DNA from: Verrucomicrobia bacterium UBA1263
Lineage (GTDB): Bacteria; Verrucomicrobiota; Verrucomicrobiia; Limisphaerales; UBA1412
Direction of reading: 5' to 3'
Length of the DNA stretch: 5,182 nt
NCBI GenBank assembly: GCA_002308515.1
Contig: DBVN01000085.1
Location: forward strand, 25,255-30,436
Positions within the stretch are counted from its first letter, which is position 1. The number at the start of each line of letters is the position of its first letter. The notes under the pieces were generated by a model. The model ran no database searches, had not been told where the DNA came from, and saw nothing but the letters and a program-made list of their open reading frames with translations. Below, piece after piece: positions 1-5,182 of this stretch. A program made the position numbers and the translations under genes.

Positions 1-1211
1 AGCAGATAGCGGCCGTACTGGAAATAAAGAGCGATCAAAGAAGGATCGTATTTCCCCTCGGCAAAGTTTTTCAGACGCACGTCTGTGGGATCCTTTGAAC
101 CAGGTACCTCGCCCAGATACAGACCGCAGCGGTCATACAGGGCGGAAAAATCATTCACATGCCGTTCCCAAAGTGTCTTATAGGGACGGTTGAGGGCAGA
201 CTTCAATTTCCGCGCGGTCTGTAACTTGTAAGGATTGCCGAGATAGACCGGTTCGCCATCCTGCATGGGCTGCCCCACTTTTTTCCAATCGTTCCTCTTG
301 AGCAGAACAGAAGTATTCGGCCTCAGATAATCGGTCCCGGCGGAAAGGATCAATGTTACCGAGGTGGCGTTGACGATCTTTATCGTGTCATCCTGCACAT
401 CGAGGAAACCGCCGTCCAGTTTCGCGCCCAGACGCACCATGTACTGCAATCCGTTCACGTCTTTTCCGCTGCGCAGCTGACCTTCCATGTAGATCTCACC
501 TTGCTGATCAGAGTGTTTGTTATACACGCCTTTGGCCGCCGCGCATTCTCTGCGTGAGAGCTTGACATCGCAGGTGATGGCGTTTCTGTGGTTCGAGTCC
601 AGCCGGACGACCATCACATCATCGGGATAGCTGCAGAAGACCTTGCGGAAGTACCGGATGTCACCTACGGTATAGGTGACATTCGCCACACCTTCATTCA
701 GCACCAGCTCGCGCTCGTAGCTTGAAAACTTTTCGTGACCATTGAACTGGATAGTCAGGTCGCCCAATGTCTGATAGCTGCCGTACTTGGCACGACTGCC
801 GCCGCCATGACCGCTGCCGTCGCCTTTGCAGACCATGTATCGCTGAGTCAGATCATTGGCTTCTTTGTATTTGCCTTCCAGCAGCAGCGCACGGATCTCC
901 GCCTGATGCGCCAATGCTTCCGGGTTGTCATTGTCCGTGACACCGCCTGTCCATATCGAGTCCTCATTCAGCTGGATCCTTTCCATCGGGACACCGCCGA
1001 AAACCATTCCGCCCAGACGGCCATTGCCGACCGGCAGCGCTTTGACCCAGTTGCCGGTATCCTCCGCCGGGATGCCGTTCTCGATCTGGACCGGGACCGG
1101 CTCAATATACCAAAGTTTGTCCACGGCCTCTGTCTGAACAGCCAGCAGAGTACATACCGCCAAAACGGTCCCACACAGGATCCGATTCAAATAATGCTTT
1201 TGAGTTTTCAT
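1..1211 (-). CDS. Secreted GH95-family alpha-L-fucosidase-like glycoside hydrolase, N-terminal half (3' end outside window)
   Basis: This gene is open to the left edge: 403 complete codons and no stop. The product starts MKTQKHYLNRILCG, with a basic n-region, a hydrophobic core at about residues 11-25 and a likely signal peptidase I site after TEA (about residue 29), so it should be exported. The cysteine in LAVC does not make a good lipobox. Family hallmarks are W55-VKALPVGNGRLGGMVFGG (55-73), ERIQLNEDSIWTGG (77-90), YQTLGDL (146-152), PTDVRLKNFAEG (375-386) and LYFQYGRYLL (395-404). These match the GH95 N-terminal beta-sandwich (about 30-300), the linker, and the first helix of the (alpha/alpha)6 barrel. 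GH95 members, usually about 750-830 residues, cleave alpha-1,2-linked L-fucose or alpha-L-galactose by inversion. The catalytic Asn/Asp/Glu residues lie in the missing half, so activity and substrate cannot be judged. ATG at 1211 was chosen; in-frame GTGs at 1232 and 1247 precede it before a stop at 1253-1251. The Shine-Dalgarno is weak. Confidence 0.9.
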   Translation of the reverse strand, partial: MKTQKHYLNRILCGTVLAVCTLLAVQTEAVDKLWYIEPVPVQIENGIPAEDTGNWVKALPVGNGRLGGMVFGGVPMERIQLNEDSIWTGGVTDNDNPEALAHQAEIRALLLEGKYKEANDLTQRYMVCKGDGSGHGGGSRAKYGSYQTLGDLTIQFNGHEKFSSYERELVLNEGVANVTYTVGDIRYFRKVFCSYPDDVMVVRLDSNHRNAITCDVKLSRRECAAAKGVYNKHSDQQGEIYMEGQLRSGKDVNGLQYMVRLGAKLDGGFLDVQDDTIKIVNATSVTLILSAGTDYLRPNTSVLLKRNDWKKVGQPMQDGEPVYLGNPYKLQTARKLKSALNRPYKTLWERHVNDFSALYDRCGLYLGEVPGSKDPTDVRLKNFAEGKYDPSLIALYFQYGRYL

Positions 1212-1276
1212 AAAAAAATCTTTTTTCTTCACTGCTCTATCTTTCACAAATTATCCCACATCGCAGATGCGTTAAA

Positions 1277-1305
1277 ACTTTATTCCAAACCGCTTGGCGA
1301 CTCAA
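1277..1305 (-). promoter_or_regulatory. Candidate sigma70-type promoter for the GH95 gene
   Basis: On the minus strand, TTGAGT (1305-1300) and TAAAGT (1282-1277) are separated by exactly 17 nt. Each matches 4 of 6 consensus bases of the -35 and -10 boxes. Transcription would start near 1270, giving a leader of about 60 nt before ATG at 1211. A competing -10 is GATAAT (1255-1250), which matches 5 of 6 bases but has only a poor -35 (GTTTTA, 1278-1273) at 17-nt spacing. The location in an AT-rich gap between two same-strand genes is right for a promoter. The match is by eye and the host's sigma-factor consensus is unknown. Confidence 0.35.
1285..1297. repeat. Imperfect 13-bp inverted repeat, possible operator
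   Basis: The plus strand reads CCAAACCGCTTGG, two 6-bp arms around a single central base with 5 of 6 positions symmetric. It lies entirely in the spacer between the candidate -35 and -10 boxes of the GH95 promoter, where a bound repressor would block RNA polymerase. Short operators of this kind are common for sugar-responsive regulators of catabolic genes, but no regulator gene is in the window and I cannot assign a family. A chance repeat of this length is quite possible. Confidence 0.25.
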
Positions 1306-1315
1306 GAATATTTTC

Positions 1316-1335
1316 GCGCGGATAATGCGCCGCGC
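1316..1335 (-). terminator. GC-only hairpin after the ABC-F gene, weak or non-canonical terminator
   Basis: On the minus strand GCGCGG (1335-1330) pairs perfectly with CCGCGC (1321-1316) around an 8-nt loop, starting 8 nt after the ABC-F stop codon. The position suits a 3'-end structure for the upstream operon. The downstream sequence GAAAATATTC is AT-rich but has no run of T, so this does not meet the usual rule for an intrinsic terminator. It may act as an mRNA 3'-stabilising stem, a pause site or a leaky terminator. No T tract follows it on the plus strand either. Confidence 0.35.
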
Positions 1336-1343
1336 CAGGCAAA

Positions 1344-3299
1344 TCATTCATTCTCGAAATCGGAAAGCTCGGTGGCGGCTTCTTCCCATTGCTGATTCAG
1401 CGTTTCCAGCCGCGACCGCACATCCCGAAGCTCATTATTCAGACTGACCACAGCGGCACTGTCACCATACAGGGCGGGATCTTCCAGCCGGGAGACGATC
1501 TGCGCATGCTGTTCCTCCAGCCGGGCGATCTCCCGTTCGATGCGGTTGACCTTCATGGTCAGCTCGCGTTTGCGGTTGGCGCGGGCGATCCTCTGCTGAG
1601 TCGCCAGACGCTTCTGCTCGCGCCGGGAAAGTTCGTCATTCCCGGCTGACTCCTCCGGGCGGGCGTTCAAAGGTGTTCCTCCGGCCACCAAACCGGCACG
1701 CTCGGAGAGGTTCTGATTTTTCTGGAGATAATAATCATAACCGCCGGCGTATGGTGTCAGATGTCCGGCATGGATATGAAGCACCTTCTTTGCCAAACGG
1801 CGGATGAAATTGACATCGTGGCTGATAAAAACAAGGGTCCCCTGGTACTGCTCCAGCGCGTCTATCAGGACATCACAGCTGGCGATATCCAGGTGGATGG
1901 TCGGTTCATCCATCAGGAGCAAATTCGGCGGCGACAAAAGCAGTTTGACCAGCGAAAGACGGGATTTCTCACCGCCGGAAAGGACGGAAACTTTTTTGAA
2001 AACGTCATCATCCTTGAAAAGAAAACTGCCCAGGATCGTGCGCACCGTCAGTTCCAGCGGCGGCTCCGGGATGCTCATGGCCTCCTCCAGAACGGTATTC
2101 GACGGCGTGAGCATATCGATGCGGTTCTGACTATAGTAACCGCAGCTGACCTTCAGCCCCAGACGGCGTTCTCCCTGCTGTACCGGCAGGACACCGGCCA
2201 GAAGTTTGAGCAAGGTAGATTTGCCTGCACCATTGGGACCAATAAAAACGATCCGCTCCCCGCGTTCGATCTCCAGATCAATGCCGCTGTAAACCTTCAG
2301 ATCGCCATAGGCATGATGGACACCATGCAGTGTGATGACGCTCTGGCCGCTGCGTTCGGGCTGAGGAAACTCGATGTGCATCTGCTGTTCCGCGCCTTCC
2401 GGTGCTTCCACCAGTTCCATGCGCTCTATCTGTTTGAGCTTGCTCTGCGCCTGGGATGCCTTGGTGGCCTTGGCACCGAAGCGATCCACAAAACGCTGCA
2501 AAGTCGCGATCTGCTGCTGCTGATTGCGGTAGGCGGCCCACTGCTGAGCTTCCCGTTCGGCACGTTGGCGGCAGTAGTCATCATAATTGCCCCGGTAGCG
2601 CTGGAGACGGCTGTTGCGTATCTCCATGATGCTGCCGCGCCCTTCACTGCCCAGAAGCGCGTTCAAAAAGGAACGGTCGTGCGAAATCACAAAAACAGCG
2701 CCGGGATAGCTCCGCAAGTAATTCTGAAACCAGATCAGCGTCTCCAGATCCAGGTGATTTGTCGGTTCATCCAAAATGAGCAGATCCGGCTCCATCACCA
2801 GCAGACGCGCGATGTGGGAACGCATCACCCAGCCGCCGCTGAGGGCGCTCACCAGCTTGAAAAAATCGCTCTCCCGAAAGGCCAGCCCTTTCAATATCTT
2901 CGCGGCCTTGGGTTCCATTTCATAACCGCCCAGTTCTTTATATCGGGCGCAGGCGGCACGGTATTCCTCCGAATCAGTCTGACCGGCACGCTCCAATTCG
3001 CTCAGCACACGGCGCAGTTTGGAATGTTCCACCGTCACGCCCACGGCGATCTCCATCACAGTACGATCATCAGCTTCGCCAGCTTCCTGAGGCAGAAAAC
3101 CGAGACGTGTTCCCCGGTTCAGTGAGATGGTGCCGCTGTCCGATTCTTCCAATCCCAGAATGATATCGAACAAGGTGGATTTGCCCACACCATTCGCGCC
3201 GACCAGCGCCGCCCGATCGCCTTTGACGATGCTGAAACTGACATTGTCAAATAATACGCGCGCTCCATACGACTTGCTGATGTTGGAAACGGAAAGCAT
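1344..3299 (-). CDS. ABC-F family ATPase, YheS/Uup-like ribosome-associated factor
   Basis: This is a complete 651-residue protein with two ABC ATPase domains in one chain and no membrane segments, hence cytoplasmic. NBD1 has Walker A GANGVGKST (34-42), Q-loop LPQE (69-72), signature LSGGW (153-157), Walker B/D-loop LLILDEPTNHLD (173-184) and SHDRS (206-210). The inter-domain linker (about 237-318) carries RFGAKATKASQAQSKLKQIERME (273-295), the P-site-tRNA-interacting signature of ABC-F proteins. NBD2 has GPNGAGKST (354-362), LSGGEKSR (440-447), LLMDEPTIHLD (461-471) and SHD (493-495). Both catalytic glutamates (E178, E465) are present. Residues about 555-651 form a charged two-helix coiled coil with a PALYGD hinge, like the Uup C-terminal domain. 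The GGW signature and linker resemble E. coli YheS most. ABC-F proteins bind the ribosomal E site and relieve stalling; some confer antibiotic resistance, but nothing here indicates that. Oddity: I468 replaces the usual Asn. The start follows the lyase stop by 8 nt, with only a distant AAGGG (3319-3315) as a possible Shine-Dalgarno, suggesting translational coupling. Confidence 0.95.
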   Translation of the reverse strand: MLSVSNISKSYGARVLFDNVSFSIVKGDRAALVGANGVGKSTLFDIILGLEESDSGTISLNRGTRLGFLPQEAGEADDRTVMEIAVGVTVEHSKLRRVLSELERAGQTDSEEYRAACARYKELGGYEMEPKAAKILKGLAFRESDFFKLVSALSGGWVMRSHIARLLVMEPDLLILDEPTNHLDLETLIWFQNYLRSYPGAVFVISHDRSFLNALLGSEGRGSIMEIRNSRLQRYRGNYDDYCRQRAEREAQQWAAYRNQQQQIATLQRFVDRFGAKATKASQAQSKLKQIERMELVEAPEGAEQQMHIEFPQPERSGQSVITLHGVHHAYGDLKVYSGIDLEIERGERIVFIGPNGAGKSTLLKLLAGVLPVQQGERRLGLKVSCGYYSQNRIDMLTPSNTVLEEAMSIPEPPLELTVRTILGSFLFKDDDVFKKVSVLSGGEKSRLSLVKLLLSPPNLLLMDEPTIHLDIASCDVLIDALEQYQGTLVFISHDVNFIRRLAKKVLHIHAGHLTPYAGGYDYYLQKNQNLSERAGLVAGGTPLNARPEESAGNDELSRREQKRLATQQRIARANRKRELTMKVNRIEREIARLEEQHAQIVSRLEDPALYGDSAAVVSLNNELRDVRSRLETLNQQWEEAATELSDFENE

Positions 3300-3307
3300 T
3301 TCTGTAT

Positions 3308-5182
3308 CTATTCGCCCTTAATGTAAAGTGTATGCGTCTGCACCGCTTTGCCGGTCAAGACCAGTCGCGGTCCCCGTCTCAACGTCCGAAATGAGGGCGC
3401 ACATAATCCACGCAGATCGTCTGTCGCCTTATGAAATTCGGCGATGCTCTCCGGTATAAAGCAGTCTATCTCCTCCCAGTCATCGCCCACGGTCAGAGTG
3501 ATCACTGCGCCTTCGGAACGGATAACCTTGAACACACGTTCACTGACTCGCTCGACCCGGCACTCTGGGGCAAACTGCCAGCAGGTTTCCAGTGCGGATA
3601 CTTCCGATCCGTCCGCATCCGGCGCAAAAACGTCCTCGATCTTCCATGTGTTTTCTATGGGGATCATGATGATACGGCGTGTCATCGTTCCATTCGGCAG
3701 CTTCAAAGTTCCCTCCATGCAGAGATCCGATTCTTTGCAGAACACGGGTTTCTCATGGATCTCGCCCCACAGAAACGGTCCTTTGCGCGCCGGATAGGAT
3801 GTGCCTTTCAGATGCGGACCGTTGTGGGCTTCCCAGCTGGCCAGATAGCGACGAGCCGCCGCGTCTCCGTAATAAGCGCCGGTGCCGGGATCGACCAGAA
3901 ACGCGAACTCACGATACCAAAGTGAAAAGTGGAGCGCGTCCAAATGGCCATGAGCCGCCGTGCGCAGATACCCCAGCGGAGACAGATCCCAGCGCCCCAT
4001 CCAAATGCCCTGCCAGCAGGTAGCGATGCCGGTGTCCGGGAAATAGAGCCAGCCGTTGCCCTGATCCTCACAGGAAGGCTTGCCGTTCTCTGACATCGGC
4101 GGCGGATCCCCCAGCCAGTACTTGATCAGAGTCGTGTTGTCGGCAGATTCCATCCAGCGCACCCACTCCTGCGCGATTTGATTTTCACGCTCCCAGAACG
4201 GTGTCACGAACGCGTCATCGGAATCTCCGTAGTCCCAGGGCTCGCGCCGGGTTTGAGTGATGACAAAAAAGTCCGCCGCGCGCTGCAGCCGTTCATAGAC
4301 TTCCGGGCGAACTATACGGCCGCCCTGTTTCAAGGCCAGATAACTTTGCCAGCAGAGTTCAAAAGAAAAAAGATGGTAGTTGAGAGCCTGCTCACGGTTG
4401 CCGCCATCGGGCGCGAATTGCTTCAGTACTTCCGCCTCCCATAGCGTCTGTATCTCATCAAGCGGAGCCGCCCAGCGTTCCAGCTGAGGCCAGCGTGACA
4501 GGGCACATATCAGCCCGGCCAGCTCGCCCAGCAGATGATTGTTGGCGGATGAACCAAAACTCTTATACCTCCAGACGAACCAGACGTGAGCAGGTAAAAC
4601 CATCCGTCCCAGCTTGCTCAGCGAAGTATCCACTTCCTCACTGATATCGCCCAGGATCGTCTTGGATGCCGTGGCGCGGGTCAGCGCGTCGATCCAGCAG
4701 TAATTGATCAGACGCAGTCCCCCTTCCAGCGCGCTGGTCCAGTTATAACCGGTCATCAGCGGATTCTGTTTCGCCCAGTGGTACACGCGTCGGATGGCCG
4801 TTTTCATCGTCCAGCGGTCATTCAGGATGTATGCCTCCTGCGCCAGCCGCGCCAAATGCGTCCAACGGTTGATCTCCCAGATCATTTTGACATCAGCCCC
4901 ATCGGGCAGTTTGCGGTGGTTCAGATGAGTGGAACTTCTGATCGTCTTCAGATCCACATCGGCCAGATAGTCCTTTTGCCACAGCGGATGGTGATCTACC
5001 TTCAAAGTGATCTCCCTGAAAACCGTCCATGAACCTGACAGGATGCGGTCGGAATCAAAGCGCAGCGCGTTCTTGAGTTCGTCCGGTGCCTGCTCCGATG
5101 GCGGCAGATGCGGAAAGGAATCCGGCTTCGGCTCCAGGCTGACCGCGTTCAGTCGAAAATCCGGCACCGTCCACCAATCTTT
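3308..5182 (-). CDS. Heparinase II/III-family polysaccharide lyase-like protein, 5' end outside window
   Basis: The frame is open from the right edge to a TAG stop (3310-3308), with 624 residues visible. A GTG at 5167 could serve as start (numbering below counts it as 1), but five more in-frame codons (KDWWT) precede it without a stop and its upstream spacing is poor, so I treat the gene as 5'-truncated. An alpha/alpha-toroid (about 85-345) includes MIWEINRWTHLARLAQ (95-110) and NWTSALEGGLRLINY (142-156). A beta-sandwich domain follows from about 370. Residues resembling the superfamily's catalytic Asn, Tyr and His are present: SSANNHLLGELAGL (206-219), EQALNYH (259-265) and HGHLDALHF (406-414), then LVDPGTGAYYGD (424-435) and the conserved AHN (447-449). 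These enzymes cleave uronic-acid polysaccharides such as heparan sulfate or alginate by beta-elimination; related proteins also occur in surface-glycan loci. The substrate and PL family cannot be assigned, and the missing N-terminus hides any signal peptide. The gene is probably in one operon with the ABC-F gene 8 nt downstream. Confidence 0.85.
   Translation of the reverse strand, partial: KDWWTVPDFRLNAVSLEPKPDSFPHLPPSEQAPDELKNALRFDSDRILSGSWTVFREITLKVDHHPLWQKDYLADVDLKTIRSSTHLNHRKLPDGADVKMIWEINRWTHLARLAQEAYILNDRWTMKTAIRRVYHWAKQNPLMTGYNWTSALEGGLRLINYCWIDALTRATASKTILGDISEEVDTSLSKLGRMVLPAHVWFVWRYKSFGSSANNHLLGELAGLICALSRWPQLERWAAPLDEIQTLWEAEVLKQFAPDGGNREQALNYHLFSFELCWQSYLALKQGGRIVRPEVYERLQRAADFFVITQTRREPWDYGDSDDAFVTPFWERENQIAQEWVRWMESADNTTLIKYWLGDPPPMSENGKPSCEDQGNGWLYFPDTGIATCWQGIWMGRWDLSPLGYLRTAAHGHLDALHFSLWYREFAFLVDPGTGAYYGDAAARRYLASWEAHNGPHLKGTSYPARKGPFLWGEIHEKPVFCKESDLCMEGTLKLPNGTMTRRIIMIPIENTWKIEDVFAPDADGSEVSALETCWQFAPECRVERVSERVFKVIRSEGAVITLTVGDDWEEIDCFIPESIAEFHKATDDLRGLCAPSFRTLRRGPRLVLTGKAVQTHTLYIKGE

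Noticed and set aside
1262..1271. CGCAGATGCG, a 10-base near-palindrome in the GH95 leader region
   Set aside because: Two 4-bp arms around 2 bases are too short to distinguish from chance without conservation data.
735..1325. A 196-codon plus-strand open frame covering the GH95 5' end and the intergenic gap
   Set aside because: Most of it is antisense to strongly conserved GH95 motifs. Its tail simply runs through the AT-rich spacer, and it has no recognisable domain.
1761..3125. A 454-codon plus-strand open frame lying antisense to the ABC-F gene
   Set aside because: It lies wholly within the ABC-F gene, whose domains and motifs are unmistakable. The translation shows no recognisable domain and looks like a reverse-complement shadow, and no Shine-Dalgarno or promoter was evident.
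1344..3299. ABC-F gene as an antibiotic-resistance determinant
   Set aside because: The linker and the LSGGW signature look like the general YheS/Uup type, and no resistance-type leader peptide or attenuator fits in the 8-nt upstream gap.
5165..5167. GTG at 5167 as the true start of the lyase-like gene
   Set aside because: The frame stays open to the window edge (KDWWT upstream), and the GGTGG before it sits only about 3 nt away, too close for normal initiation. Relatives usually have more N-terminal sequence. A 5'-truncated gene is the safer reading.
1..5182. A new multi-gene defence or mobile system
   Set aside because: All three genes belong to known families. There are no transposase, integrase, nuclease, toxin/antitoxin, CRISPR repeat or att-like sequences, and no strand switch or obvious composition break.

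Overview
The window is accessory, carbohydrate-active bacterial DNA in which all three supported genes lie on the minus strand and read from high to low coordinates. In order of transcription they are a heparinase II/III-family polysaccharide lyase-like protein whose 5' end is outside the window (5182 to 3308), a complete 651-residue ABC-F ATPase of the YheS/Uup type (3299 to 1344), and the N-terminal half of a secreted GH95-family fucosidase-like glycoside hydrolase (1211 to 1) that runs off the left edge. The GH95 gene has no in-window stop codon and must be read as an open-ended gene.

Layout: the lyase stop codon and the ABC-F start codon are only 8 nt apart, so these two genes look co-transcribed and probably translationally coupled. 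A 132-nt gap then separates ABC-F from the GH95 gene. It contains a GC-only hairpin just past the ABC-F stop, a plausible sigma70-type promoter with an imperfect inverted repeat in its spacer, and an A/T-homopolymer leader before the GH95 start. GH95 can therefore be read as the first gene of its own transcription unit, although read-through from ABC-F is not excluded because the hairpin has no U tract.

Biology: two glycan-degrading enzymes flank a translation-associated ATPase. The lyase-like protein belongs to a superfamily acting on uronic-acid polysaccharides, and GH95 enzymes remove alpha-L-fucose or alpha-L-galactose residues, so the host probably uses complex host, algal or plant glycans. 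No sulfatase, SusC/SusD pair, transporter or regulator gene is visible, so this is not demonstrably a polysaccharide-utilisation locus. The ABC-F protein is most likely a cytoplasmic ribosome-associated factor that happens to share the transcript.

Host: moderately GC-rich coding DNA, AT-rich spacer, weak Shine-Dalgarno sequences and this enzyme content would fit the PVC group (Lentisphaerota, Verrucomicrobiota, Kiritimatiellota) or another gut or marine glycan degrader. This is a low-confidence inference. I see no mobile element, CRISPR array, RNA gene or convincing novel system here.
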